Positions 18,920-27,019 of a stretch of 64,000 bases of DNA are shown in pieces. The notes below the pieces were generated by a model. The model searched no databases. It saw nothing but the letters and a program-made list of their open reading frames with translations, and was not told the origin of the DNA. The number at the start of each line of letters is the position of its first letter. Within the stretch, counting starts at the first letter, position 1. Source of the DNA: Chromobacterium rhizoryzae (GTDB lineage Bacteria; Pseudomonadota; Gammaproteobacteria; Burkholderiales; Chromobacteriaceae); contig NZ_CP066126.1 in assembly GCF_020544465.1 (NCBI RefSeq), positions 4,402,001 through 4,466,000 of the forward strand, in the 5' to 3' direction. A program made the translations under genes and the position numbers.

Positions 18920-18939
18920 TTGTCCGCCTTGTCGGACAA
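18920..18939. promoter_or_regulatory. Inverted repeat upstream of the transsulfuration gene
   Basis: TTGTCCG (18920-18926) and CGGACAA (18933-18939) are perfect inverted 7-mers with a 6-nt spacer, beginning 25 bases upstream of the start codon. Placement suits an operator or leader hairpin. No MetJ or SahR-type site could be identified with confidence. Confidence 0.35.
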
Positions 18940-19128
18940 ACCGACCGCAATCAAGCTTCTAGCGCGCCGCAGCCATGACTCTTTCATCATTTTTCGAAAA
19001 CTTCAAGGAAACCGCCGTTAAAACGGCGACTACTCCCTTGATCTTGACTAAATTTTTAGCAGCTTTGGCTTTACATCCACGCTCTTTAGGACTATTTTGC
19101 AGCGTTTCGCATTCAAACAATTGTACGA

Positions 19129-20883
19129 ATGAAGCTAGAACGCGTATTTGACATCCTGCCCCGCCAACTCGAACGCCACCCGCGCACCGACTGCCTCGCC
19201 GCCAAAACCGGCAAGGAATGGCGCAGGTTGTCCACCGAGGAAGTCGCGGACAGCGTCAACCGCTTCAGCCTGGGTCTGCTGGAGTTGGGCATCGCCAACG
19301 GCGACAAAGTCGCCCTCGCCGCCGACAACTCCATAGAATGGGTGCTGGCCGATCTGGCGCTGCAGCAAATCGGCGCCGTCAGCGTGCCGCTCTATCCCAC
19401 CATGACCCTTGATGATGCACGCTATATCCTGACTCATGCCGAGGTCAAGCTCGCTTTCGTCGGCAATGCCGCATTGCAACGCAAATTGCATGAGGCGCTG
19501 GGCAAATTCAGCTGCCCGATCTACGGCCTGAGCCAGATCGACGGCTGCCCGTCCTGGACCGAAATCCTGGCCCTGGCCAAACCGGAGCGGCAGGCCGAGC
19601 TGGAACGCCGCCGCGACGCGATCCAGCCGGACGACGTCTACACCATCATTTACACCTCCGGCACCACCGGACGCTCCAAAGGCGTGATGCTGTCGCACCG
19701 CAACGTGCTCAGCACCGTGGTCGCCACCGCGGAATTCACCCGCCTGCCGCACGGAGAATGCCGCGCGCTGAGCTTTTTGCCGCTGTCGCACATCTTCGAG
19801 CGCGCCGGGGTCTTCTACTATATGTACAGCAGCGCCGGCGTTTACTTCTCCAGCGTGGAATGCCTGTCTTCCGCGCTCGCCGACATCCGTCCGCACACCT
19901 TCAGCGCGGTGCCGCGCGTGCTGGAGAAAGTGCACGACAAACTGGTGGGCAAGGCGCGCGAACTCAGCGGCTTCAAACGCCGTCTTTATCTGTGGGCCGT
20001 GGAGCGCGCCGAGCGCTTCGACCCCAACGCCCGCCGCTCGCCGCTGGAAGCCGCCAAGCACGCGCTGGCCGACAAGCTGGTTTACCGCAAGTGGCGCGCC
20101 GCGATGGGCGGCGAGCTCAAATGGATCAATGTCGGTTCCGCCGCGCTGCAGCCGCGACTGGCGCGCCTGTTCTGGGCCTGCGGCGTGTCGGTGGCGGAGG
20201 GCTACGGCATGACCGAATCCGCGCCGGTGATCTCCGCCAACCCGTTCAACGCCCGGGACACTCGGATCGGCAGCGTGGGCCTGCCCTTGCCCGGCGTGGA
20301 AGTGCGCCTGGCCGACGACGGCGAAATCCTGGTGCGCGGCGACAATGTGATGCTCGGCTATTACAAGGAGCCGGGACTCACCGCCGAAGCGCTGAACAAC
20401 GGCTGGCTGCACACCGGCGACATCGGCGTGCTGGAACACGGCTATCTGCGCATCACCGACCGCAAAAAGGAAATGTTCAAGACCAGCAACGGCAAATACA
20501 TTGCGCCGCAAGCGCTGGAGAACAAGCTGAAGGAATCCGCCTTCATCGACCAGATCATGGTGGTGGGCGACGGTCAGAAGTACGCGGCGGCGCTGATTGT
20601 CCCGCTCTTCGAGAAACTGAAGGAATGGTGCGCCGAACACGGCATCGCCTACACCACCGACAGCGAGATGAGCAGCCACCCCAAGATCGTCGAGTTGATT
20701 GACCGCGAGATCAAGCGCTTCAACCGCTACTTCGGCAACTGGGAGCACATCAAGAAATTCACCCTGATCGACAAGCCCTGGTGCGTCGACGCCGGCGAAT
20801 TGGCGCCCACGCTGAAGCTGCGCCGCAAGGTGATCGCCGAACGCTGCCGCGCAATGATAGAAAACCTCTACGCCCCGGCCTGA
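19129..20883 (+). CDS. Long-chain fatty-acid--CoA ligase (AMP-dependent synthetase)
   Basis: This is a 584-residue ANL-superfamily adenylating enzyme that activates fatty acids to acyl-CoA. The P-loop-like YTSGTTGRSKGVML motif is at 175-188, the YGMTESAPVIS A5 region lies in the middle, and GWLHTGDIGVLEHGYLRITDRKKEMFKTSNGKYIAPQ (A7-A8 hinge) near residues 423-460. The C-terminus is extended by a segment typical of the FadD15/long-chain group found next to electron-transfer genes. It has its own terminator. A tropodithietic- or other specialised acyl substrate is not indicated. Confidence 0.9.
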   Translation: MKLERVFDILPRQLERHPRTDCLAAKTGKEWRRLSTEEVADSVNRFSLGLLELGIANGDKVALAADNSIEWVLADLALQQIGAVSVPLYPTMTLDDARYILTHAEVKLAFVGNAALQRKLHEALGKFSCPIYGLSQIDGCPSWTEILALAKPERQAELERRRDAIQPDDVYTIIYTSGTTGRSKGVMLSHRNVLSTVVATAEFTRLPHGECRALSFLPLSHIFERAGVFYYMYSSAGVYFSSVECLSSALADIRPHTFSAVPRVLEKVHDKLVGKARELSGFKRRLYLWAVERAERFDPNARRSPLEAAKHALADKLVYRKWRAAMGGELKWINVGSAALQPRLARLFWACGVSVAEGYGMTESAPVISANPFNARDTRIGSVGLPLPGVEVRLADDGEILVRGDNVMLGYYKEPGLTAEALNNGWLHTGDIGVLEHGYLRITDRKKEMFKTSNGKYIAPQALENKLKESAFIDQIMVVGDGQKYAAALIVPLFEKLKEWCAEHGIAYTTDSEMSSHPKIVELIDREIKRFNRYFGNWEHIKKFTLIDKPWCVDAGELAPTLKLRRKVIAERCRAMIENLYAPA

Positions 20884-20895
20884 GCCGGATGCGAC

Positions 20896-20920
20896 AAAGC
20901 CCCGCAACGCGGGGCTTTTT
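20896..20920. terminator. Bidirectional terminator
   Basis: AAAGCCCCGC (20896-20905), a 3-nt loop, then GCGGGGC and TTTTT (20909-20920). It lies 13 bases after the acyl-CoA ligase stop and 16 bases before the convergent permease stop, so it can end both transcripts. Confidence 0.9.
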
Positions 20921-20935
20921 GCTTGGAGACGGCGG

Positions 20936-21598
20936 TCAACGCTTATGGGCCAATTCCAGCCGCCGCTCCACATAACCCTGCACCCGCTCGAAGCTGGCGC
21001 TCAGCACCCAGTAGATCGCCGCCGCCGCCAGATAGAGCGGCAAGGGCTGAAAGGTCTGGGCGATCACTTCCTTGGTCGCCAGCATCAATTCGGTCACGGT
21101 GATCACCGATACCAGCGAAGTATCCTTGATCAGGCTGATCAGCGAATTGGACAGGCTGGGCACCGACAAGCGCAAAGCCTGCGGAGCGATGATGTGGCGC
21201 ATGGTCTGCCACCAGCTCAGGCCCAAGGACAGGCCGGCGTCCCACTGGCCGCGGTGCACGCCGGCGATGCCGCCGCGCAGGCTTTCCGACAAATAGGCGG
21301 CCACATTCAGCGTCAAGGCCAGAATGCCCGCCGTCACCGGCCCCAACTCGATGCCCGCGCCGGGCAAGCCGTAATAGATGACGAAAATCTGCACCAAGAG
21401 CGGAGTGCCGCGCATCGCGCTGACATAGAAGGCGGCCAGTTGCGCCAGGACCGGCACTTGCGCCACTCGCAGCAAGGCCACGACGAAACCCAGCGCCAGC
21501 CCCAGGATCATGGAAACCACCGCGAACATCAAGGTATAGCCCGCGCCTTGCAATAGCACCGGCAGCGCCGATTCGAACAGGACGATCCAGTCAGTCAT
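20936..21598 (-). CDS. Polar amino-acid ABC transporter, permease protein
   Basis: This is a 220-residue inner-membrane permease of the HisM/GlnP/YecS type with about five membrane segments. The EAA loop is visible as EVxQTFQ-adjacent sequence around residues 120-150 (GLSLGLSWWQTMRHIIAPQALRLSVPSLSN). It is followed on the chromosome by no ATPase; the ATP-binding subunit must be elsewhere. It lies 79 bases downstream of the binding-protein gene on the same strand, which suggests an operon. Confidence 0.9.
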   Translation of the reverse strand: MTDWIVLFESALPVLLQGAGYTLMFAVVSMILGLALGFVVALLRVAQVPVLAQLAAFYVSAMRGTPLLVQIFVIYYGLPGAGIELGPVTAGILALTLNVAAYLSESLRGGIAGVHRGQWDAGLSLGLSWWQTMRHIIAPQALRLSVPSLSNSLISLIKDTSLVSVITVTELMLATKEVIAQTFQPLPLYLAAAAIYWVLSASFERVQGYVERRLELAHKR

Positions 21599-21677
21599 TC
21601 ACGTTTTTCCAAAAAAAACCGACGCCCCCGCGCAAGCAGGGGCGTCTAGCCCTATCCACTCTGAAATCAACTGCCGC

Positions 21678-22463
21678 TTATTTCTTGGCCGCCGCCGGCG
21701 CTTTCGACACGTCGATGCCGAACCATTTGACCGAGATCTTCTTGAAGCTGCCGTCGGCCTTCATCTCGCCCAGCGCCTTGTCTATCGCCGCCTTGAACTG
21801 CGGATTGTTCTTGGCGAACGGGATAGCCATCGTCGCCACCTCGCCCACCGGTGCGCCTGCCTTCAAGGGCAACTTGGCCTGCTTGATGGCGAAGGGAATC
21901 AGCAAGCTGTCGTTCAGCGCCGCGTCCACGCGGCCGCTGGCCAGATCCTGTAGGTATTCGGGCGCGCCGGGATAGGTTTTCACCTCGATGCCGGCCACGG
22001 CCTTGGCCATATCGGCGTAATTGCTGCCCTGGCCCACGCCCAGCTTCTTGCCTTTCAGGTCCGCCAGGCTCTTGAAAACGCGGCTCTCGTTCTTGCGCAC
22101 GATCAACTGCGCGCTGGAGTAGGTGTAGGGCTGCGAGAAGTCGAACACGTCCTTGCGTTTGTCGGTCACGCCCACCTGATTGACCACGATGTCGAACTTG
22201 CCGGCCTGCAAGCCCGCCAGCAGGCCGCTCCACTCCGCCGTGGTGAATGCCGGCTTCACTTTCAGACGCTTGGCGATTTCAGTGGCGATCTCGACATCGA
22301 AACCCGTCAGCTGCTGTTTGGCGTCCTTGAAGTTGAACGGCGGGTAAGTGCCTTCCAACGCGATTTTCAGGCTGCCGCGCTGCTTGACCGTATCCAGCAA
22401 GTCCGCCGCGAACACCTGGCCAGCCAGGCCCGCCATTACGAGAAGCGTCATCAGCTTGCACAT
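21678..22463 (-). CDS. Polar amino-acid ABC transporter, periplasmic binding protein (possibly cystine)
   Basis: This is a 261-residue family-3 solute-binding protein. Residues 1-20 form a Sec signal peptide ending LAGQVFAA. The mature part has IALEGTYPPFNFKD, LTGFDVEIATEIAKRL and GLLAGLQAGKFDIVVNQVGVTDKRKDVFDFSQPYT. It also has the ALNDSLLIPF segment, which is similar to cystine-binding proteins of the FliY/TcyA type. The start at 22463 places the signal peptide correctly; the longer in-frame ORF to 22583 would put hydrophilic sequence in front of it. The substrate assignment is inference. It pairs with the permease at 20936. Confidence 0.88.
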   Translation of the reverse strand: MCKLMTLLVMAGLAGQVFAADLLDTVKQRGSLKIALEGTYPPFNFKDAKQQLTGFDVEIATEIAKRLKVKPAFTTAEWSGLLAGLQAGKFDIVVNQVGVTDKRKDVFDFSQPYTYSSAQLIVRKNESRVFKSLADLKGKKLGVGQGSNYADMAKAVAGIEVKTYPGAPEYLQDLASGRVDAALNDSLLIPFAIKQAKLPLKAGAPVGEVATMAIPFAKNNPQFKAAIDKALGEMKADGSFKKISVKWFGIDVSKAPAAAKK

Positions 22464-22554
22464 ATCAATATAACCTTTGGTAATTTTGAAAAACAAAATA
22501 GTCAAAAGCGAGAATATCACTAGCCGTTGGCGCTGCCAAGTTCTAGATAGAACA

Positions 22555-22575
22555 ATGGCCGCGAAAAGCGGCCAT
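22555..22575. terminator. Hairpin downstream of the Wzz gene
   Basis: ATGGCCGC (22555-22562), loop gaaaa, GCGGCCAT (22568-22575): a perfect 8-bp stem located just past the Wzz stop codon and about 90 bases upstream of the binding-protein start. A proper T-run is absent, so termination is only likely. Confidence 0.5.
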
Positions 22576-22589
22576 GATGTCAATTCATC

Positions 22590-23564
22590 TTACTCTGCTT
22601 GCAAGCGCTGGCGCAGCGTTACCCCCAACTTACACCCCAAGCCAATCAATACCGCCAAGACAAAGCCCCCCAGACCGGCCAGCAACACGATCATAGTCCG
22701 TTTTGGTCCCGCCTTTTCCAAAGGGGGGCTTGCCGGCAACACCACCTGCACATCCTGCGACATCAACGCTCTGGCCACCGAAGCCTGCTTCTGCAGCTCC
22801 TCCAACGTGGCCTGATAGAAGAACAAATCACGCATCGTAGCCAACTGCCTCGGAGAGATGGACTTGACCTGCGGATTGCTGCGCTCCAATTCCGCGCGCA
22901 GTTGCAATAAAGACGACTGTACCGGGCTATTCCCTTCCATTTGCTGAGCGTTCATTTGCGCTTCCAAGCGCGCGAAACTCTCGATCACACGCGCCGATTC
23001 GCTGTTCAGGAAGGTCTCGGCTACCGCGCCCAGCTGCTTCTGCTCGCGCTTCGCTCCCGACACCTGACCTTGCACCACCTTGATCCGCTCCTGCAACACC
23101 AGGTATTTCTTGCTCTGTTCCGTCACGTGCAAGCCCAGAATCCGCTGCCGGGTCTGCTCCACCAGGTAGTTGGCGAGCCGGGCGGCAAATGCCGCGTCCA
23201 CATCCTGGACCGAGACTTCAAGCAAACCGTCTTTTCCCGCGGAAACTTTGAGATTGTCCAACAAGCTGAGCTTGGCCTTGTCCGCGCCAGTCACGCCGTA
23301 ATGCTTGGCCAGCTCAAAATGAGCCGCCGCCTCGCCCAGCATCACATTATCCTTCAACACGCTGGCGCCGCCCTGAGGACCCAGCGGCGCGGGCACGAGG
23401 AGCAGAGATGTCGCCGCATACCTGTCTTCCATATTCAACACTACGGCCACCGCCGCCAGCGCGGCGATGATGGGAAGGAAAACCATCAAACGCCATTGTT
23501 CTTTACAGAAACGAATAATATCAATCAGACTAATCTCATCAGCGACTTCAGCTTGGCGTTCCAA
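22590..23564 (-). CDS. Wzz/polysaccharide co-polymerase family chain-length determinant protein
   Basis: This is a 324-residue inner-membrane protein with the PCP topology: N-terminal TM at about 26-45, a large mostly helical periplasmic domain (about 46-285) and a C-terminal TM at about 288-310, preceded by the Pro-rich ASPPLEKAGPKRTMIV motif typical of Wzz/WzzE/FepE. Such proteins set chain length of O-antigen, enterobacterial common antigen or capsule. No polymerase, flippase or glycosyltransferase gene is beside it, so it is an orphan here. GC content is lower than in neighbouring genes, which suggests transfer together with polysaccharide functions. Confidence 0.85.
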   Translation of the reverse strand: MERQAEVADEISLIDIIRFCKEQWRLMVFLPIIAALAAVAVVLNMEDRYAATSLLLVPAPLGPQGGASVLKDNVMLGEAAAHFELAKHYGVTGADKAKLSLLDNLKVSAGKDGLLEVSVQDVDAAFAARLANYLVEQTRQRILGLHVTEQSKKYLVLQERIKVVQGQVSGAKREQKQLGAVAETFLNSESARVIESFARLEAQMNAQQMEGNSPVQSSLLQLRAELERSNPQVKSISPRQLATMRDLFFYQATLEELQKQASVARALMSQDVQVVLPASPPLEKAGPKRTMIVLLAGLGGFVLAVLIGLGCKLGVTLRQRLQAE

Positions 23565-23627
23565 AACGTGTTCCCTTTTATTTACATCCAGTCGGCACTA
23601 TTTTGCCGCATCTCAGTAGACTTACAA

Positions 23628-23664
23628 AAATAAAGGCATGAGCCAGAGCTGCATGCCTTTATTT
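23628..23664 (-). terminator. Terminator downstream of ychF
   Basis: AAATAAAGGCATG (23628-23640) and CATGCCTTTATTT (23652-23664) pair perfectly over 13 bp. The stem starts with the A/T-rich arms that provide a T-run in either direction. It lies 13 bases after the ychF stop. Confidence 0.85.
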
Positions 23665-23677
23665 CGATCCGATAAGA

Positions 23678-24769
23678 TCACACATTAAATAAGAAGTTCA
23701 TCACATCGCCGTCCTGGACCACGTAGTCCTTGCCCTCGGCCCGCATCTTGCCGGCCTCCTTGGCCTTGGCTTCGCCGCCCAGCGCGATAAAGTCAGTATA
23801 GGCGATGGTCTGCGCGCGGATGAAGCCGCGTTCGAAATCGGTGTGGATCACGCCGGCCGCCTGCGGCGCGGTGTCGCCGATATGAATCGTCCAAGCTCGC
23901 ACTTCCTTAACGCCTGCGGTGAAGTAGGTCTGCAAGCCCAGCAGCTTGTAACCCGCGCGGATCAGACGATCCAGACCAGGCTCTTCCAGACCCAGCGTCT
24001 CCAGGAATTCGGCCTTGTCGGCGTCGTCCAGCTCGGCGATTTCGGACTCGATCGCCGCGCACAAGGCCACCACCGGCGCGCCTTCCTTGTCGGCCAGTTG
24101 CTGCACCCGCTCCAGCAAGGGATTGTTGCTGAAGCCGTCTTCAGCCACGTTGGCCACATACATCGCCGGCTTGATCGTCAGCAGACACAGCGGCTTGACC
24201 AAGACCATTTCTTCCGGGCTCAAGTCCAGCGAGCGCGCCGGCAGGCCCTGATCCAGATGCGGCACCAGCTTCTCCAGCACCGCGATCAGCGCGCGCGCGT
24301 CCTTGTCGCCGGACTTGGCCTTCTTGCCTTCGCGCGTCATCGCCTTTTCCACCGCGGACAGGTCGGCCAGCGCCAGCTCGGTGCCGATGGTTTCGATGTC
24401 GGCGATCGGATCCACCTTGCCGGCGACGTGAACGATGTTCTCGTCTTCGAAGCAACGCACCACGTTGACGATGGCGTCGGTCTCCCGGATATTGGCCAGG
24501 AACTGGTTGCCCAGGCCCTCGCCCTTGGAGGCGCCTGCCACCAGGCCGGCGATGTCGACGAATTCGACGATGGCCGGCTGGATGCGTTGCGGATTGATGA
24601 TCTTGGCCAGTTCGGCCAGCCGCTGATCCGGCACTTCCACGATGCCGACATTGGGCTCGATGGTGCAGAAGGGATAGTTGGCGGCTTCGATGCCGGCCTT
24701 GGTCAGCGCATTGAACAGGGTGGACTTGCCCACATTGGGCAGGCCGACGATACCGCATTTCAGACTCAT
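23678..24769 (-). CDS. ychF: Redox-regulated ATPase YchF (Obg-like, OLA1 family)
   Basis: This 363-residue P-loop NTPase binds ribosomes and prefers ATP over GTP. The G1 motif GLPNVGKST is at 8-16, DIAGLVAGASKGEGLGNQFL marks the switch II region, and the C-terminal TGS domain includes GLQTYFTAGVKEVRAWTI and FERGFIRAQTIAYTDF. Length is normal. It is downstream of pth in the conserved block prs-rplY-pth-ychF, which supports the call. Confidence 0.97.
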   Translation of the reverse strand: MSLKCGIVGLPNVGKSTLFNALTKAGIEAANYPFCTIEPNVGIVEVPDQRLAELAKIINPQRIQPAIVEFVDIAGLVAGASKGEGLGNQFLANIRETDAIVNVVRCFEDENIVHVAGKVDPIADIETIGTELALADLSAVEKAMTREGKKAKSGDKDARALIAVLEKLVPHLDQGLPARSLDLSPEEMVLVKPLCLLTIKPAMYVANVAEDGFSNNPLLERVQQLADKEGAPVVALCAAIESEIAELDDADKAEFLETLGLEEPGLDRLIRAGYKLLGLQTYFTAGVKEVRAWTIHIGDTAPQAAGVIHTDFERGFIRAQTIAYTDFIALGGEAKAKEAGKMRAEGKDYVVQDGDVMNFLFNV

Positions 24770-24845
24770 GTCCGCATTCCTTCGAATTCTTGAAAAATCT
24801 TGTTCTGCCGCAGCATAGCGGCAAGCCGGCGATTTGCCCAGCGGC

Positions 24846-25427
24846 TCATTTGGCCGCGGTGTGCAATTCCTTCATCGCCGCCGCCATCTTGCCGCCGATG
24901 GCCGCCGGCAATTGCCGCAAAGCCTGCTCAATCGCCTCGTCCAGCGCCTGCTGTTCCTCGGCGCGCGGCTTCTTCAGCACGAAATTGGCGACTTCGTTGC
25001 GGTCTCCCGGATGGCCGATCCCCAGGCGCAAACGCCAGAAGGCCGGCGAGCTCAGCCGCGCGGCGATGTCCTTCAAACCATTGTGGCCGCCGTGACCGCC
25101 GCCCTGCTTGAAGCGGGCCGCGCCGGGCGGCAGGTCCAGCTCATCGTGCACCACGAGGATCTGGTCCGGCAGAATCTTGTAAAAATGGGCCAGCGCCAAC
25201 ACCGCCTGTCCGGACAGATTCATATAGGTCATCGGCTTGAGCAGCCAGACGTCCTGTCCCTCGATGTCCACGCGGGCGACGTCGCCTTGAAACTTGCCTT
25301 CCGTGCGCCAGCTGCCCTTATAGCGCCAGCACAACTCGTCCACCAGCCAGAAACCGGCGTTATGGCGCGTTCTATCGTATTCGGCGCCGGGGTTGCCCAG
25401 GCCGACTATCAGGCGAATGCCGGACAT
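24846..25427 (-). CDS. pth: Peptidyl-tRNA hydrolase
   Basis: This enzyme cleaves the ester bond of peptidyl-tRNA released from stalled ribosomes. It has 193 residues from the chosen start. It begins MSGIRLIVGLGNPG, then YDRTRHNAGFW with the catalytic His at residue 22. Further conserved stretches are KPMTYMNLSGQAV and VVHDELDLPPGAARFKQGGGHGGHNGL. The start at 25427 is preferred over an in-frame start 20 codons upstream, which would run through the terminator between rplY and pth. Confidence 0.96.
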   Translation of the reverse strand: MSGIRLIVGLGNPGAEYDRTRHNAGFWLVDELCWRYKGSWRTEGKFQGDVARVDIEGQDVWLLKPMTYMNLSGQAVLALAHFYKILPDQILVVHDELDLPPGAARFKQGGGHGGHNGLKDIAARLSSPAFWRLRLGIGHPGDRNEVANFVLKKPRAEEQQALDEAIEQALRQLPAAIGGKMAAAMKELHTAAK

Positions 25428-25444
25428 ATTCTCTGTTCCAAATG

Positions 25445-25485
25445 AAAAAGCTCGTTGCGGGCCGACGGCTAGCAACGAGCTTTTC
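25445..25485 (-). terminator. Terminator downstream of rplY
   Basis: A 13-bp stem (GCTCGTTGC core at 25450-25458 pairing with GCAACGAGC at 25472-25480, flanked by A and T runs) lies between rplY and pth on the minus strand. Confidence 0.85.
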
Positions 25486-25517
25486 AACCGTTACCGTCAG
25501 ACGGCACGGCAGCTAGA

Positions 25518-25805
25518 TTACACGCGAGCGAAGTCGATGTGCATTACTTGCTGTTTGTACGGGTGCATTTGGAACGCAGCCACTTTAACTTGTTCTTTCT
25601 GGCCGTCGATCACCAGATCCAGAACGGAAGTGTGGAACGCTTCGTTCTTCAGCGCGTAGTACATGGTGTTGTGGTCCAGAACGATGGATACGGCTTCTTT
25701 GGAAGCGCCGTAAACAACGGCCGGAACCTGGCCGGCGTGACGCAGGCGGCGGCTCGCACTCGTACCCGACTCTTCACGCTTGCTGGCGGTATATTCAAAA
25801 GACAT
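25518..25805 (-). CDS. rplY: 50S ribosomal protein L25, short form
   Basis: This is a 95-residue 5S-rRNA-binding protein of the short L25 type, as in E. coli (94 residues), without the C-terminal CTC/TL5 extension. The sequence contains SRRLRHAGQVPAVVYG near the N-terminus and ends QQVMHIDFARV, both typical. It lies 60 bases after prs in the same direction; the pair is conserved in betaproteobacteria. Confidence 0.96.
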   Translation of the reverse strand: MSFEYTASKREESGTSASRRLRHAGQVPAVVYGASKEAVSIVLDHNTMYYALKNEAFHTSVLDLVIDGQKEQVKVAAFQMHPYKQQVMHIDFARV

Positions 25806-25865
25806 GGCAAAACTCCAGTTTCAGATTAAAAGCACCCGGCCCGCCGCGACCAGCGGGCCCGATGT

Positions 25866-26849
25866 TCACGGCAGGCAGGCGCCCGCCGCAACCAGTTCCT
25901 CATTGAAGAGGTAGGACACCGATTCTTCGTTGTTGATCCGGCGCAGCGTCTCGGCCAGCAGGCCGGCGATGGAGGCCACCCGGATGTTCGGGCAGGCTTT
26001 GGCCTCGGCGGTCAACGGGATGGTGTCGGTCACCACCACCATATCGATGTCGGAATTCTTGATGCGATCAATCGCCTGACCGGAGAAGATCGGGTGAGTC
26101 GCATAGGCCAGCACGCGCTGGGCACCGCGCTCTTTCAGAGCGCTGGCCGCCTTGCACAGGGTGTTGGCGGTGTCGATCATATCGTCGACGATCAGGCAGG
26201 TACGGCCGGACACGTCGCCGATGATGTTCATCACCTCGGCCACATTGGCCTTGGGACGACGCTTGTCGATAATGGCCAGATCGGTGTTCAAGGCCTTGGC
26301 CATCGCGCGGGCGCGCACCACGCCGCCCACGTCGGGGCTGACCACGATCAGATCTTCGATGCGCTGCGAGCGGATGTCCTTCAGCAGCACCGGCGTCGCG
26401 TAGACGTTGTCCACCGGGATGTCGAAGAAGCCCTGAATCTGGTCGGCGTGCAGATCGACGGTCAGCACCCGGTCGATGCCGGCGCTGGTCAGCATATTGG
26501 CCACCAGCTTGGCGGAGATCGGCACGCGGGCGGAACGCGGACGGCGGTCCTGGCGCGCATAGCCGAAGTATGGAATCGCCGCGGTAATACGACCGGCCGA
26601 AGCGCGTTTGAGCGCGTCGGCCATAGTCAGGATTTCCATCAGATTGTCATTGGTCGGCGCACAGGTCGACTGCAGAATGAACACGTCGCGTCCGCGTACG
26701 TTTTCCAGCAGCTCCACCGCCACTTCGCCGTCGCTGAACTTGCCGACGTCGGCGCGTCCCAACGAGATATCCAGATGTTTGACTACGTTTTGGGCCAGTT
26801 CCGGGTTCGCGGTCCCGGTGAATACCATCAAACTGTCGTATGCCGCCAT
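25866..26849 (-). CDS. prs: Ribose-phosphate pyrophosphokinase
   Basis: This enzyme makes PRPP from ribose-5-phosphate and ATP for nucleotide, histidine and tryptophan synthesis. It has 327 residues, about a dozen more than E. coli Prs. It shows the ATP-binding PYFGYARQDRRPRSA loop, VLTVDLHADQIQGFFDIPVDN, the VVSPDVGGVVRARAMA motif, and the PRPP loop CLIVDDMIDTANTL. Two additional C-terminal residues after GACLP are absent. It follows the ispE/tRNA-Gln unit and precedes rplY. Confidence 0.97.
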   Translation of the reverse strand: MAAYDSLMVFTGTANPELAQNVVKHLDISLGRADVGKFSDGEVAVELLENVRGRDVFILQSTCAPTNDNLMEILTMADALKRASAGRITAAIPYFGYARQDRRPRSARVPISAKLVANMLTSAGIDRVLTVDLHADQIQGFFDIPVDNVYATPVLLKDIRSQRIEDLIVVSPDVGGVVRARAMAKALNTDLAIIDKRRPKANVAEVMNIIGDVSGRTCLIVDDMIDTANTLCKAASALKERGAQRVLAYATHPIFSGQAIDRIKNSDIDMVVVTDTIPLTAEAKACPNIRVASIAGLLAETLRRINNEESVSYLFNEELVAAGACLP

Positions 26850-26875
26850 GATTCGTGTGCCTTAGCTAGATAAAG

Positions 26876-26908
26876 AAAAAGCGTGTAAGGGATTCTTACA
26901 CGCTTTTT
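26876..26908 (-). terminator. Terminator between tRNA-Gln and prs
   Basis: AAAAAGCGTGTAA (26876-26888) pairs with TTACACGCTTTTTT (26895-26908). On the minus strand the stem is followed by a run of Ts; the stem lies about 30 bases after the tRNA 3' end. Confidence 0.88.
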
Positions 26909-26937
26909 TCATGCTCTCTCTTATTGAGAGAAAGTCT

Positions 26938-27012
26938 TGGCTGGGGAGGTAGGGATCGAACCTACGAATGCCGGAATCAAAATCCGGTGCCTTACCACTT
27001 GGCGACTCCCCA
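26938..27012 (-). tRNA. tRNA-Gln (anticodon TTG)
   Basis: A 75-nt cloverleaf on the minus strand starts TGGGGAG and ends CTCCCCAGCCA with an encoded CCA. The anticodon loop TTTTGAT, flanked by CCGGA and TCCGG, gives anticodon TTG. The T-arm reads GTAGG-TTCGATC-CCTAC. It sits directly after ispE, the order usual in betaproteobacteria. Confidence 0.97.
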
Positions 27013-27019
27013 GTAACCT

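Noticed and set aside
19135..20973. 612-codon ORF antisense to the acyl-CoA ligase gene
   Set aside because: Shadow of the ligase; runs through the terminator; no family features.
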